This document shows, piece by piece, positions 1-10,674 of a stretch of 64,000 nucleotides of DNA. The notes under the pieces are model-generated. The model was given only the letters and a program-made list of their open reading frames with translations. It did no database searches and had not been told where the DNA came from. Position numbers and translations under genes: made by a program. Position 1 is the first letter of the stretch. Every line of letters begins with the position of its first letter. Location of the stretch: NCBI GenBank assembly GCA_039830035.1, contig CP140038.1, positions 186,001-250,000 of the forward strand, read 5' to 3'. The DNA is from Buchnera aphidicola (Meitanaphis flavogallis) (GTDB lineage: Bacteria; Pseudomonadota; Gammaproteobacteria; Enterobacterales; Enterobacteriaceae).

Positions 1-540
1 GGTATTTGTGTAGATACTTCAATGGGTTTAACGCCATTAGAAGGTTTAGTTATGGGTACTAGAAGTGGAGATATAGATCCTGCAATTATTTTTTTTATGT
101 ACAATAAATTAAAAATGAATATGAAAGACATTGAAAATATTTTGATTAAAAAATCAGGATTATTAGGATTAAGTGAATTGAGTAGTGATTTGCGTGATTT
201 AGAGGATAAATATTTTTATAATAGTAAAGTAAAGTTATCTATTGATGTATTTTGTCATCGTTTATCCAAATATATTAGTTCTTATTCTTCGTTAATGGAA
301 GGGAGATTAGATGCTCTTGTTTTTACTGGTGGAATTGGAGAAAATTCTTGTTTAATTAGAACTATTACTATTTCTTATTTATCTTTGTTAAATTGTAAAA
401 TTAATAAAAAATTAAATATGTTAATTAAACGTGGTAAAAAAGGCTTAATTAATGCTAAAGACAGTATATCTATATTAGTAATACCGACTCATGAAGAATT
501 AGTAATAGCAAAAGAAGCGGTATCATTGATTAGTAATTAG
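1..540 (+). CDS. ackA: Acetate kinase, 3' part (5' end outside window)
   Basis: Interconverts acetate + ATP and acetyl phosphate + ADP in the cytoplasm, working with the next gene, pta. The frame is open from base 1, so the gene is cut by the window edge. About 179 C-terminal residues are visible, starting at the conserved stretch CVDTSMGLTPLEGLVMGTRSG. The ATG at base 22 is internal, not a start. The FTGGIGEN motif of the acetate kinase/ASKHA fold is present near codon 110 of the visible part, and the PTHEELVIA end matches the E. coli C-terminus. pta follows after about 70 bases on the same strand, the same ackA-pta order as in E. coli. Confidence 0.97.
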   Translation, partial: GICVDTSMGLTPLEGLVMGTRSGDIDPAIIFFMYNKLKMNMKDIENILIKKSGLLGLSELSSDLRDLEDKYFYNSKVKLSIDVFCHRLSKYISSYSSLMEGRLDALVFTGGIGENSCLIRTITISYLSLLNCKINKKLNMLIKRGKKGLINAKDSISILVIPTHEELVIAKEAVSLISN

Positions 541-608
541 TAAAATATAATTGTTTTGTAAAAAATGATTGTGTGTAAAAATAGAATTTATTTTTGGAGT
601 AAATTTTC

Positions 609-2741
609 ATGCGTACTGTAATGTTAATTCCTATAGGGATTAATGTTGGATTAACTACTGTTAGTATAGGATTAATTCAAAAAATACAAGATAGTAACTT
701 TCATGTCAAGTTTTTTAAACCAGTCTTTTATAGTACGTATGATCATGATTGTGTTGATCATACTACAAGTATTTTAGAAAAAATGAGTTCTATTGTATGT
801 CTTAAACCTGTTAAAGTACATCATATACATCATTTTTTAACAAAATATAAAAAACAAACAATTATAGAAAATATTTTATTAGAAATACGTTCTAAAACAA
901 AATATAATGATGTTTTATTGTTAGAAGGAATATGTTTACGATCATTTACTTTGCTTTCTAATGAAATAAATTACGAAATTTCACGAATTACTAATGCAGA
1001 AGTTATTTTCATATGTACTATACAAAATGACAGTATAGTTGAAATTAACAATGTTATGAATATTATTAAAAGAAATTTCATGGAGAAAAAATATATACAT
1101 ATCAAAGGTATTATAATTAATGAATTTAAAATGATACAGTTTGACTCGTCTAGAAATTTTATAGGTTATTTTAATATATTTGATCTTATGTTAAAGAAAA
1201 AAAAGTTTAGCGTTCTTAACAAGAGTATATTATCTAAGCATTGTAATATACCGATATTAGGTTGTATTCCATGGAATTCAAAATTAATAGAACCTAATTT
1301 AGAAGAGATATCATTTTATCTTCAAGCGTATGTTATAAATAAAGAAAAATTGAGTTCTTTATACATTAAATCTGTTATTGTATATAAAAATAGTGATGTT
1401 TTTAAATATAATAATCAATTTTTATCTCGTACAATTTTACTACTGTCATCAGATCATTTTTATAATTTAGAAACGATATGTACTATTATAAATAGAAATA
1501 ATCTCATTGTTTCTATATTGTTAACAGATAGTAATGCATTTTATATGCGTTTGGTAGAATCATGCTCTTTTATTAAAATACGTGTGCCGATTTTATTAGT
1601 TAAGACAAATATGTTAAAAACAATTTTATTATTAAAAGAGTTTGATTGCAAAGTATCTGTGAAGGATAATAGTAAGTTTAATATAGTAAAAAATCATGTT
1701 TCTTTACATATTGATAATAATTTTATAACTTCTTTAAGTGATAAATATAATTCCCAATATCCGATGTGTTCATCAGCATTTATTTATAGTTTACGAAAGT
1801 TATCTAAAAAAAATAAAAAAAGAATTCTCCTTCCTGAAGGAACGGAGCTGCGCATTATTCAAGCTGCTTCTATTTGTGCAAGTAAAAATATCGCACAATG
1901 TGTTTTATTAGGAAATCCAAATGAAATTAGAAACATTGCTAAACTTAATAACATTAGATTAGAATCAAATATAGAGATTTTAAATCCAGAATTAATAAGA
2001 AATGATTATATAGAGCGTTTTATACAATTACGTAAAAAATATAAAATTACTATTATGCATGCAAAAAAAATGCTTGCAAATAATTCTATTTTATCTACTT
2101 TAATATTGGAATCTAATAAAGTAGATGGGTTAGTATCAGGATCTGTAAACACCACTGCTAATACAGTTCTTCCTGCTTTACAATTGATTAAAGTATCCAA
2201 GAATTTTTCTTTAGTATCATCTGTATTTTTTATGTTATTACCAGATCGTGTTTTATTGTATGCAGATTGTGCTATTAATCTCAATCCTAATTCTAATCAA
2301 TTAGCAGAAATTGCTATTCAGTCTGCTAATACTGCTATATCTTTTGGAATATTTCCAAAGATTGCAATGTTATCTTATTCTACAGGAACATCTGGCAGTG
2401 GTATAAAAGTTGATGCAGTAAAAGAAGCAACTGCTATAGTACGAAAAAAATGTCCTCATCTTATCATAGATGGTCCTATTCAATATGATGCAGCGGTAGA
2501 TAGTATAATATCAAAATTAAAATGTCCCAATTCTGTTCTTGATGGTGATGCAACGGTTTTTATATTTCCCGATCTTAATGCAGGGAACATTACATACAAA
2601 GCAGTTCAGAGATCTACTAATATTGTTTCTATTGGTCCCATATTACAAGGTATTGAAAAACCAGTTAATGATTTATCTAGAGGGGCTTCAGTACAAGATA
2701 TAGTATATACTATTGCTATTACAGCTGTACTATCTAAATAG
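609..2741 (+). CDS. pta: Phosphate acetyltransferase
   Basis: Transfers the acetyl group between CoA and phosphate, linking acetyl-CoA from pyruvate dehydrogenase to acetyl phosphate and, through AckA, to ATP. At 710 residues it is nearly the length of E. coli Pta (714). It keeps the long form: an N-terminal P-loop-like dethiobiotin synthetase-type domain (starts MRTVMLIPIGINVGLT), a middle DRTGG-type region, and the C-terminal PTA catalytic domain from about residue 390 (KRILLPEGTELRIIQAA). The N-terminal domain is more diverged than the catalytic one. The start is supported by a GGAG about 9 bases upstream of the ATG. Probably co-transcribed with ackA. Confidence 0.97.
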   Translation: MRTVMLIPIGINVGLTTVSIGLIQKIQDSNFHVKFFKPVFYSTYDHDCVDHTTSILEKMSSIVCLKPVKVHHIHHFLTKYKKQTIIENILLEIRSKTKYNDVLLLEGICLRSFTLLSNEINYEISRITNAEVIFICTIQNDSIVEINNVMNIIKRNFMEKKYIHIKGIIINEFKMIQFDSSRNFIGYFNIFDLMLKKKKFSVLNKSILSKHCNIPILGCIPWNSKLIEPNLEEISFYLQAYVINKEKLSSLYIKSVIVYKNSDVFKYNNQFLSRTILLLSSDHFYNLETICTIINRNNLIVSILLTDSNAFYMRLVESCSFIKIRVPILLVKTNMLKTILLLKEFDCKVSVKDNSKFNIVKNHVSLHIDNNFITSLSDKYNSQYPMCSSAFIYSLRKLSKKNKKRILLPEGTELRIIQAASICASKNIAQCVLLGNPNEIRNIAKLNNIRLESNIEILNPELIRNDYIERFIQLRKKYKITIMHAKKMLANNSILSTLILESNKVDGLVSGSVNTTANTVLPALQLIKVSKNFSLVSSVFFMLLPDRVLLYADCAINLNPNSNQLAEIAIQSANTAISFGIFPKIAMLSYSTGTSGSGIKVDAVKEATAIVRKKCPHLIIDGPIQYDAAVDSIISKLKCPNSVLDGDATVFIFPDLNAGNITYKAVQRSTNIVSIGPILQGIEKPVNDLSRGASVQDIVYTIAITAVLSK

Positions 2742-2789
2742 TTTTGAAGTTTAATAGTTTTATACATTGTAATGAAATGGTATTTTGTT

Positions 2790-3056
2790 TTAAATTTTAA
2801 TTATAATATTTCCTGTTGCTATACAACAACATGGGAAAATGTCTCCTATGTTGTATGAAGCTAAGGGATGTATTTCATTTATGTAATATATATTACCTTT
2901 TAGTAGTTTAATTCTACATGTACCACAATATCCTTGTTTACATTGATATTCTACATGTATGTTGTGTTTCGTTAATATAAGGAGTAATGGAATTTTTTTG
3001 AATTGATAATAGATAATATACTTTTTGTTATAAATTTCAATAGTTGAATAAGACAT
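2790..3056 (-). CDS. yfaE: 2Fe-2S ferredoxin for ribonucleotide reductase maintenance
   Basis: A small plant-type 2Fe-2S ferredoxin of 88 residues. In E. coli it supplies electrons to rebuild the diferric-tyrosyl radical cofactor of NrdB. The cluster ligands are visible as CKQGYCGTC near residues 38-46 and the downstream PCCC group. Its start codon directly follows the nrdB stop, with no intergenic base, so it is almost certainly translated with nrdB. The order nrdA-nrdB-yfaE is that of E. coli. Its survival in such a reduced genome fits a dedicated role in RNR cofactor maintenance. Confidence 0.93.
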   Translation of the reverse strand: MSYSTIEIYNKKYIIYYQFKKIPLLLILTKHNIHVEYQCKQGYCGTCRIKLLKGNIYYINEIHPLASYNIGDIFPCCCIATGNIIIKI

Positions 3057-4187
3057 TTATAATTTAAACTTATTAAATGCAGTATCATTAATATCAGAAT
3101 CAATTTGTCCGATTAGGTAAGAGCTTACAGAAATTTCTTGAGGTGCTACTTGAACATTATCTGAAATTAACCAAGCGTTTATCCATGGAATAGGATTAGA
3201 GGTAATTTCAAAAGGCATAGGTAGTCCGATAGCATTCATACGGATATTAGTAATGTATTCAATGTATTGCGATAAAATCTCTTTATTTAATCCAAGCATG
3301 GAACCATCTTGAAATAAATACTCCACCCATGATTTTTCTTGCTCTGATACTGAAATAAACAAATTACAGCATTCTTTATGACACTCTTGAGTAATTTTTG
3401 ACATTTCTTCATGATTGTTATCATTTTTTAATATATTTAAAATATGTTGAGTTCCAGTGAGGTGCAGTGCTTCATCTCTAGCAATTAATCTAATTATTTT
3501 TGCGTTACCTTCCATAATTTCTCTTTCTGCAAAAGCAAAAGAACAAGCAAAACTTACATAGAATCGAATAGCCTCTAATGCATTTACACTGATTAAACAC
3601 AGGTACAATAGTTTTTTAATCTCGCGTAGATTAATAGATATCTTTGTTCCGTTAATTATGTGTATTCCCTCTCCTAATAGGTGCCAATAGCTAGTCATTT
3701 TTATAAGATTATCATAATATTTAGCAATGTCTTGAGCTCTATTGACTATATTTTTATTATTAACTATATCGTCAAAGATTACAGAAGGAGTATTGATTAT
3801 ATTTCTTATAATATGGGTATATGATCTAGAATGAATAGTTTCCGAAAATGACCATGTTTCTATCCATGTTTCTAATTCAGGAAGTGAAACGATTGGTAAA
3901 AAGGCAACGTTTGGACTTCTCCCTTGAATTGAATCTAATAGTGTTTGGTATTTTAAGTTACTAATAAAAATATGTTTCTCGTGATCCGGAAGATTCTGAA
4001 AATCAATTGCATCTCGTGATAGATCTACTTCTTCTGGTCTCCAAAAAAAAGATAGTTGTTTTTCTATGAGTTTTTCGAAAATTTCATATTTCTGTTGATC
4101 ATATCTTGAGACGTTAACTGGTTGTCCAAAAAACATAGGTTCAAAAAGTTGGTTATTTTTATTTTTAGAAAAAGTAGTGTATGTCAT
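3057..4187 (-). CDS. nrdB: Ribonucleoside-diphosphate reductase 1 subunit beta
   Basis: Small subunit of class Ia ribonucleotide reductase; it carries the diiron site and tyrosyl radical that start catalysis in NrdA. It has 376 residues, as in E. coli. The motif [16 protein letters not shown] places the radical tyrosine at about residue 123, with iron ligands Asp85, Glu116 and His119. The second half of the iron site is in the segment with ERE and [13 protein letters not shown]. It lies between nrdA (60 bases upstream) and yfaE in one minus-strand operon. Aerobic enzyme; its oxygen need fits an insect symbiont that also keeps sodA and ahpC. Confidence 0.98.
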   Translation of the reverse strand: MTYTTFSKNKNNQLFEPMFFGQPVNVSRYDQQKYEIFEKLIEKQLSFFWRPEEVDLSRDAIDFQNLPDHEKHIFISNLKYQTLLDSIQGRSPNVAFLPIVSLPELETWIETWSFSETIHSRSYTHIIRNIINTPSVIFDDIVNNKNIVNRAQDIAKYYDNLIKMTSYWHLLGEGIHIINGTKISINLREIKKLLYLCLISVNALEAIRFYVSFACSFAFAEREIMEGNAKIIRLIARDEALHLTGTQHILNILKNDNNHEEMSKITQECHKECCNLFISVSEQEKSWVEYLFQDGSMLGLNKEILSQYIEYITNIRMNAIGLPMPFEITSNPIPWINAWLISDNVQVAPQEISVSSYLIGQIDSDINDTAFNKFKL

Positions 4188-4247
4188 ATGATTATCCTAT
4201 ATAAGTAATAAATATATTATGTCTTAAATGAAAGTAAAGTGATTAAT

Positions 4248-6533
4248 TTATATTTTACAAGCTCCATTTTCGCAATTGTCATTATTTATAAAAATTGGAA
4301 TTTCGATTTGATTATCTTTGGCATCATCTTTAGTATTTTGGTAATATAGTGTTTTTAAACCTAACTTATAAGCTGTCAATAAATCTATTATTAATTGTTT
4401 CATAGGTATTTTTCCATTAGAAAATAATCTAGGATTATAATTAGTATTAGTAGAAATAGCTTGATCTACGAATTTTTGCATGATACCTGCTAATTGTAAA
4501 TACCCAGTGTTATTCGGAATGTTCCATAGTAATTCATAATGTGATTTTAGCTTTTTATACTCAGGTACTACTTGTCGAAGCATGCCATCTTTTGATGCTT
4601 TGATGCTAATAAATCCTCTAGGTGGTTCTATACCATTAGTAGCATTTGAAATTTGAGAAGATGTTTCTGAAGGCATTAATGCTGATACTGTAGAATTGCG
4701 TAATCCATATTTTTTAATTTTCCTTCTTAAAAATTCCCAGTCTAAATGCAATGGTTCGTTACAAATTTTATCTACGTCTTTTTTGTAAGTGTCTATAGGT
4801 AAGATACCCTGGCAATATGTTGTTTGATTAAACCCAGCGCATACTCCTTTTTCTTTTGCTAATTCGCATGACGCATTTAACAAATGATATTGTATAGCTT
4901 CAAATGTTCGATGAGTTAGAGCATTTGCACTTCCATCAGAATATCGTACTTTGTTTTTGGCTAAATAGTACGCAAAATTAATTACTCCAATGCCTAGTGA
5001 TCTTCTGGATAACGCTGATTTTTTGGCTCCTATGATGGGATAATTTTGATAATCTAATACTGAATCTAATGCTCTTACTATTAAGTGCGAGAGTTCTGAT
5101 AAATCTTTAAGATTCTTTAGAGAACCTAAATTAATGGCAGATAAAGTGCATAGTGCAATTTCCCCGTTGGGATCATGGATATCATTTAATGGATTAGTTG
5201 GTAGTGTTATTTCCAAACATAAGTTGGATTGCCTAATAGGTGCAAGTTTTGGATTAAAAGCACTGTGTGTATTACAGTGATCAACGTTTTGTATATAAAT
5301 TCTTCCGGTAGAGGTTCTTTCTTGCATAATTAAAGAGAATAAATGAGTTGCTTTTATTTTCTTTTTTCTAATTTTTTTGTTATTTTCATATTTGACGTAT
5401 AATTTTTCGAATTGTTGTTGATCAGAAAAAAAAGAATCATATAATCTCGGAACATCGGATGGACTAAATAATGTAATGTATTTTCCTGATATCATTCGTT
5501 GATACATCAATTTATTTATTTGTATTCCATAATCCATATGGCGAACTCGATTTTCGTCTATTCCTCTGTTATTTTTTAATACTAATAGACTTTCTACTTC
5601 AAGATGCCAAATTGGATAAAATATAGTAGCTGCACCACCTCTAACGCCACCTTGTGAACATGACTTAACAGCGCTCTGAAAGTGTTTGTAAAAAGGAATA
5701 CATCCAGTATGAAATGCATCTCCTCCTCTAATAGGGCTTCCTAAGGCTCTAATTTGACCTGCGTTAATTCCGATTCCTGCACGTTGAGATACATATTTTA
5801 CAATTGCGCTAGCAGTAGCATTAATAGAATTTAAACTATCAGCGCATTCAATTAAAACGCAAGAACTAAATTGTCGCGTAGGAGTTCTTAATCCAGCCAT
5901 GATAGGAGTTGGCAAGGAAATTTTAAAAGTAGAAATTGCATTATAAAATTTTTTGATATATTGCATTCTATTTTCTTTTGGATATTTATGAAATAAACAT
6001 GCTGATATTACAATATATAAAAATTGAGCACTCTCGTAAATTTTTTTAGTTACTCTATTTTGTATTAAATATTTTCCTTCTAATTGTTTTACTGCTGCAT
6101 AAGAAAAATTCATATCACGCCAATGTTTGATAAAGGAATTCATTTGTATATATTCAGTTTCAGAGTAATCTTTTAATAAATGTTTGTCGTATTTTCCTAA
6201 TTTTACCATATTTTTTATATACGTATATAAATCAGGAGGAGTAAATTGACCAAAAGCTTGTTTTCGAAGATGAAATATAGCTAATCTGGCAGCCATATAT
6301 TGGTAATCAGGTGAATTTTCAGAAATAAGATCAGCCGCAGATTTTATAATAGTTTCATGTATAGTAGTAGTTTTTATAAAATTATAGAATTGTATTCTAG
6401 ATTTTAGTGCTACTTGAGATACGGAAATATTGTCTAAATCTTTTGCTGCCCAATTTAGTACTCTGTGAATTTTATCTAAATTAATTAATTCTTTTTGTCC
6501 ATCTCTTTTTGTAACTAGTAGTATTGGATTCAT
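4248..6533 (-). CDS. nrdA: Ribonucleoside-diphosphate reductase 1 subunit alpha
   Basis: Catalytic large subunit that reduces ribonucleoside diphosphates to deoxy forms. Its length, 761 residues, equals E. coli NrdA. It shows an N-terminal ATP-cone (VTKRDGQKELINLDKIHRVL), the substrate-site cysteine in FSSCVLIEC, the finger-loop segment QSNLCLE with neighbouring catalytic residues, PSETSSQISNATNGIEPPRG, and the redox-active C-terminal tail ending CENGACKI. Keeping the ATP-cone implies that overall dATP/ATP control is retained. It is the first gene of nrdA-nrdB-yfaE. Confidence 0.98.
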   Translation of the reverse strand: MNPILLVTKRDGQKELINLDKIHRVLNWAAKDLDNISVSQVALKSRIQFYNFIKTTTIHETIIKSAADLISENSPDYQYMAARLAIFHLRKQAFGQFTPPDLYTYIKNMVKLGKYDKHLLKDYSETEYIQMNSFIKHWRDMNFSYAAVKQLEGKYLIQNRVTKKIYESAQFLYIVISACLFHKYPKENRMQYIKKFYNAISTFKISLPTPIMAGLRTPTRQFSSCVLIECADSLNSINATASAIVKYVSQRAGIGINAGQIRALGSPIRGGDAFHTGCIPFYKHFQSAVKSCSQGGVRGGAATIFYPIWHLEVESLLVLKNNRGIDENRVRHMDYGIQINKLMYQRMISGKYITLFSPSDVPRLYDSFFSDQQQFEKLYVKYENNKKIRKKKIKATHLFSLIMQERTSTGRIYIQNVDHCNTHSAFNPKLAPIRQSNLCLEITLPTNPLNDIHDPNGEIALCTLSAINLGSLKNLKDLSELSHLIVRALDSVLDYQNYPIIGAKKSALSRRSLGIGVINFAYYLAKNKVRYSDGSANALTHRTFEAIQYHLLNASCELAKEKGVCAGFNQTTYCQGILPIDTYKKDVDKICNEPLHLDWEFLRRKIKKYGLRNSTVSALMPSETSSQISNATNGIEPPRGFISIKASKDGMLRQVVPEYKKLKSHYELLWNIPNNTGYLQLAGIMQKFVDQAISTNTNYNPRLFSNGKIPMKQLIIDLLTAYKLGLKTLYYQNTKDDAKDNQIEIPIFINNDNCENGACKI

Positions 6534-6855
6534 TTTATCTTTTCCTTTTGCGAAATATAGTTATATTAGTTATTTTGAATTTTATATGTTTTGGTTATTT
6601 TTTTGTAAATTTTAATTTTACTATTATAAATAATTTTTAAAAAGAAATAAAATTTTGAAAATAACTAATGTACATTTAATTGCTTAGTTTGTTTTTGAGC
6701 ATAAATTTATATTTTTTTTGAATAAAGTAAACATTTCATATTATAAAACTAATATTTTTTGCTTTTTTTAAAAATGTTCTTTTAAATGCGTGCTTGTTTT
6801 TAAATTAACATTAACGAATAGTTTGTTAACTTGTATCATGAATTTGTATTATGGC
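6534..6855. other. Intergenic spacer nrdA-gyrA
   Basis: About 320 bases of very AT-rich sequence between two minus-strand genes. I find no open frame with homology, no RNA gene and no convincing terminator hairpin. It should hold the nrdA promoter, but AT richness makes -10-like matches uninformative. Confidence 0.6.
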
Positions 6856-9381
6856 TTATAAAAATGATTCATTTGCTTTTTGTACAGCTACTACTTTTTC
6901 TTTTTCTGATGTTCTAATTAAAATAACACCTTGTGTATTTCTTCCAAGGATTCCAATTTCTGATATTCTAGTTCTGACTAATGTTCCAGCATTAGTTATG
7001 ATCATGATTTGATCTTTTTCTATTACTTGCATAGCTCCAATCATTATTCCATTTTTTTTAGTTATTTTTATTGCAATAGTTCCTCTAGTAGCTCTAGATT
7101 TCATTGGAAATTCACAAATTTCAGTTCGCTTTCCGTATCCATGTTCGGTGACAATCAATATGTTTCCAATTCCTCTCGGTACTACTAAAGACACTACTTT
7201 GTCTTGTTTTTTTATTGCTATTCCTTTCATTCCAGTAGCATTTCTTCCCATTGTTCTAACTAACTTTTCAGAAAAATGGACAGCTTTTCCTGCTGCAGTA
7301 AATAACATTATTTTGTCTTTTCCGTTGGTAAGAGATACACCAATTAATTCGTCATCTTCTTTTAATTTAATAGCAATTATTCCAGCAGTTCTTGGTCGTT
7401 TGAACTCACATAAATTAGTTTTTTTAACCATTCCTTGAGCAGTAGCCATAAAAATATTTATGCTATCTTTATATTTTGAAATAGGTAATATGGCTGTTAT
7501 TCTTTCTTTGGTACTAAGAGGTAAAAGATTAACTATTGGACGTCCGCGAGCATTTCTACTAGCTTCGGGTAATTGATAAACTTTCATCCAATATATTATT
7601 CCTCGGCTAGAAAAACATAATATTGTGTCATGTGTATTAGCTACAAGTAAATTTTCTATAAAATCTTCTTCTTTTGTTTTTGCTGCTGATTTTCCTTTTC
7701 CTCCTCTTTTTTGCGCTTCATAAGTAGATAATGGTTGATATTTTACATATCCTGAATGTGATAGAGTAACTACTACATCTTCTCGATTTATCATATCGGA
7801 AATATTGATGTCTTCATAATTTGTAATGATTTGAGTTTTTCTTTTATCTCCAAAACTCTGTTTAACATTTATTAGTTCTTCTTTCATAACGTTAGTAAGC
7901 GTTTGGGTATCTTGTAAGATATTTTCTAACATTATACAGGATTCCTTAAATTTTTTATGTTCTGCGATAAGTTTAGAAGATTCTAAATTAGTGAGTTTTT
8001 GAAGACGTAGTTCTAGTACTGCATTTACTTGAATGGGAGTAAAAAATAAAGTTTTATCTTTATTGTATTGAGTTTGCATTGAGTATTTTTTTAAAGTATT
8101 ATTTAGTTCATTGGTTTTTTTAAAACTTTTTGAGTACCAATTTTTTTCAAGTAACAGCTTTTTTGCTTCTGCCAACGATTTTGCGTTTTTAATTAATGCA
8201 ATAATTATGTCAATATTTTCTAAAGAGATAATTAATCCTTCAATAACGTGTATTTTATTTTTAATATTTTTTAATTCAAATAAACTACGTCTAGTTATTA
8301 TTTTTTTTCGATGAGTTATAAACTCGTTTAAAATATCTTTTAACGACATTATTTTTGGTTGTCCGTTAGACAATGCAACCATGTTAATACCAAAAGAAAC
8401 TTGTAATTGAGTTAAAATGTATAATTGATTAAGAATAATTTCTGGTTTTGCTTCTTTCTTTGTATCAATAACTATTCTCATTCCTTCTTTATCTGATTCA
8501 TCACGTAAACCGCTAATACCTTCAATTCTTTTGTCTTTTACTAATTCAGCAATTTTTTCAATTACGCGTGATTTATTTACTTGATATGGTAATTCAAAAA
8601 TAATTAGGGATTCTTTTTTCGTTTTTTCTTGAATTTCTATTTTACTTTTGGCTCTGATATGAATTTTACCTCTTCCTGTTTGATATGCTTCTGTAATACC
8701 TGTACATCCATTAATTATACCTGCGGTAGGAAAATCAGGTCCTGGAATATGTTTCATGAGTTCTTGTAAAGTAATTTGATTATTATCTATAAAAGCAAGA
8801 CAACCATTTATTATTTCTGTGATGTTATGAGGAGGAATATTAGTAGCCATACCAACCGCAATACCAGATGAACCATTAATAAGTAAATTAGGTATTTTTG
8901 TAGGAAGTACTTCAGGAATTTTTTCTGTTCCATCATAATTAGGAAAAAATTTTACTGTTTCTTTATCTAAATCACTTAACAATTCATATGCAATTTTAGA
9001 CATCCTAATTTCAGTGTATCTCATTGCTGCTGCAGAATCCCCGTCTATTGATCCAAAATTCCCTTGTCCATCAATAAGTGTATATCGCAATGAAAAAGAT
9101 TGAGCCATTCGAACTATAGCATCATATACAGCAGTATCTCCATGTGGATGGTATTTTCCAATAACATCACCTACTATTCTAGCTGACTTTTTGTATAGTT
9201 TATTCCAATTATTACTTAATGTATTCATGGCGAATAATATTCTTCTATGAACAGGTTTTAATCCGTCCCTTACGTCTGGTAAAGCACGTCCGATAATAAC
9301 TGACATAGCATAATCTAAATAAGAATTTTTAAGTTCATCTTCAATGTTGATTTTTATAATTTCTTTTGCAATTTTTTTCAT
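6856..9381 (-). CDS. gyrA: DNA gyrase subunit A
   Basis: Type II topoisomerase subunit that breaks and rejoins DNA; with GyrB it introduces negative supercoils. It has 841 residues against 875 in E. coli. The shortage is at the C-terminal tail, so the regulatory acidic tail is reduced or absent. The catalytic tyrosine is Tyr122 in [13 protein letters not shown]. The quinolone-determining region reads GDTAVYD, with Thr83 and Asp87. The GyrA-box QKRGGKG near residue 560 identifies it as GyrA rather than ParC. The C-terminal blades follow. The start ATG aligns with the family N-terminus. Confidence 0.97.
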   Translation of the reverse strand: MKKIAKEIIKINIEDELKNSYLDYAMSVIIGRALPDVRDGLKPVHRRILFAMNTLSNNWNKLYKKSARIVGDVIGKYHPHGDTAVYDAIVRMAQSFSLRYTLIDGQGNFGSIDGDSAAAMRYTEIRMSKIAYELLSDLDKETVKFFPNYDGTEKIPEVLPTKIPNLLINGSSGIAVGMATNIPPHNITEIINGCLAFIDNNQITLQELMKHIPGPDFPTAGIINGCTGITEAYQTGRGKIHIRAKSKIEIQEKTKKESLIIFELPYQVNKSRVIEKIAELVKDKRIEGISGLRDESDKEGMRIVIDTKKEAKPEIILNQLYILTQLQVSFGINMVALSNGQPKIMSLKDILNEFITHRKKIITRRSLFELKNIKNKIHVIEGLIISLENIDIIIALIKNAKSLAEAKKLLLEKNWYSKSFKKTNELNNTLKKYSMQTQYNKDKTLFFTPIQVNAVLELRLQKLTNLESSKLIAEHKKFKESCIMLENILQDTQTLTNVMKEELINVKQSFGDKRKTQIITNYEDINISDMINREDVVVTLSHSGYVKYQPLSTYEAQKRGGKGKSAAKTKEEDFIENLLVANTHDTILCFSSRGIIYWMKVYQLPEASRNARGRPIVNLLPLSTKERITAILPISKYKDSINIFMATAQGMVKKTNLCEFKRPRTAGIIAIKLKEDDELIGVSLTNGKDKIMLFTAAGKAVHFSEKLVRTMGRNATGMKGIAIKKQDKVVSLVVPRGIGNILIVTEHGYGKRTEICEFPMKSRATRGTIAIKITKKNGIMIGAMQVIEKDQIMIITNAGTLVRTRISEIGILGRNTQGVILIRTSEKEKVVAVQKANESFL

Positions 9382-9812
9382 GATTATATTTATCTTTGTA
9401 ATAATGTTTAGGGTAGTAATATTATCACAATAGAAAATTTGATTAATACAAAAATATTATTTTATAAAATTATCAAATTTCTAAGGTTTTGAGAAAAATA
9501 TTATTTTTGTTGTTTTGATTATTGAGGAATATGAGTAATATAATAATATTTAAAGGATAAACAATGATCTAAAAAATTTATAATCTATGATAAGTAATAT
9601 ATATAGAATATACATTATATTTTTTATGATGATTAGTATCATTTTATATAAATATTATTTTTATATATTTTTTAAAAAAACATTTTAAATATAGATTGAA
9701 ATTGATATAAAATATTGTTTTACGATATCATATGATGTATTCTTTTGTTTAGTAGTATTGTATTAAGTTATGACAACAATGTTATTTTATAATGTAATAT
9801 CACGAGGTTTAT
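9382..9812. promoter_or_regulatory. Divergent control region gyrA / DUF2076 gene
   Basis: A 430-base spacer between divergently transcribed genes, over 80% A+T by eye. It must hold both promoters. On the plus strand there is a perfect TATAAT at 9788-9793, an ATGACA at 9770-9775 and a GAGG ribosome-binding site at 9804-9807. The spacing between these boxes is not standard, so I do not assign a start point. No coding remnant was recognised. Confidence 0.35.
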
Positions 9813-10541
9813 ATGAATACTGATGAAAAAAAATTAATAGAAGATTTGTTTTTTCGATTACATCAAACTGAGATTCAATCTCCTAATCGAGATAATATTG
9901 CTGAAGAGCTAATTAAAAATTTATTAGAAAAGTATCCAAATTCTCCTTACTATATGGCGCAAACCATATTAGTTCAAGAAACAGCAATAAAGAAATTGAA
10001 TGATAAAGTTTCTGAACTAGAAAGTCATGTTCTTAAAGATAAGAAAGATAAAAAAAATGTATCTATTGGTTTTTTATCAAATTTGTTTGGGACAAAAAAA
10101 AATCAAAGTGTTTCAGAAACATATTCTAATAGTTCTATTAATCCATTACATAATAGAGCTTTTGATTCTAATACTAGTCCTTTTTCTTCACAAACTCGTT
10201 CTGGCACTTTGTCTCAAATAGGAGCTGCTAATAATACAGGAGGATTTTTTAGTGGAGCACTTCAAACTGCTACAGGAGTAGCTGGTGGTGTAGTGATGGC
10301 GAATATGTTAACGAATCTTTTTCAGAATAAAAAATCTGAAGAAGAGGTAATAAATTCAGCTCATAACGTTGATTCTTCTCATGTAGAATCTAACTCTATA
10401 GATAATGATCCTGCGCATAATCAGTATATTAACTATGATAGAACGAATTCAGACAATCATGTTGAAGAATGTCATCCGTTGAATTGTGATGTTCATGATG
10501 ATAATGATTATGACAATTTTGAAGATGATAATTTTATTTAA
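9813..10541 (+). CDS. DUF2076 family protein of unknown function
   Basis: A 242-residue protein. The N-terminal ~75 residues (starts MNTDEKKLIEDLFFRLHQTE, then KYPNSPYYMAQTILVQE and a short coiled coil) match what I know of the DUF2076 family, found in many proteobacteria with no established function. A low-complexity Ser/Asn linker follows. Then comes a Gly/Ala-rich segment near residues 139-163 (GGFFSGALQTATGVAGGVVM), which could insert in or associate with a membrane. The tail is acidic (DDNDYDNFEDDNF). There is no signal peptide. The GAGG 5 bases before the ATG supports the start. It stands alone, convergent with ahpC. Keeping a 240-codon unknown in this genome suggests a real role; I do not assign one. 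Confidence 0.85.
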   Translation: MNTDEKKLIEDLFFRLHQTEIQSPNRDNIAEELIKNLLEKYPNSPYYMAQTILVQETAIKKLNDKVSELESHVLKDKKDKKNVSIGFLSNLFGTKKNQSVSETYSNSSINPLHNRAFDSNTSPFSSQTRSGTLSQIGAANNTGGFFSGALQTATGVAGGVVMANMLTNLFQNKKSEEEVINSAHNVDSSHVESNSIDNDPAHNQYINYDRTNSDNHVEECHPLNCDVHDDNDYDNFEDDNFI

Positions 10542-10588
10542 ATATTTTATATATTCATGTTTATAAATGTTTTATAAAAAATGCATAA

Positions 10589-10619
10589 AACCAGCAACGA
10601 ACTTATTTTTCTGCTGGTT
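10589..10619 (-). terminator. Hairpin between DUF2076 gene and ahpC
   Basis: Perfect 8-bp inverted repeat AACCAGCA (10589-10596) and TGCTGGTT (10612-10619), much more GC-rich than its surroundings. Read on the minus strand, the stem is followed by a T-rich stretch (TTATGCATTTTTT), so it best serves ahpC. The two flanking genes converge, so it may act on both. Confidence 0.65.
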
Positions 10620-10674
10620 CATGTAAATAATTATGTTAGTTTATAAATAAAGGTTATTTAATATTTTTATTATT

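Noticed and set aside
2006..2284. 92-codon minus-strand frame inside pta
   Set aside because: Opposite the conserved Pta catalytic domain; no ribosome-binding site or recognisable product.
7148..7438. 96-codon plus-strand frame opposite gyrA
   Set aside because: Antisense to the conserved GyrA C-terminal domain with no homology; shadow.
10027..10221. 64-codon overlapping hydrophobic frame inside the DUF2076 gene
   Set aside because: Arises from the A/T-rich linker read in another frame; no independent signals.
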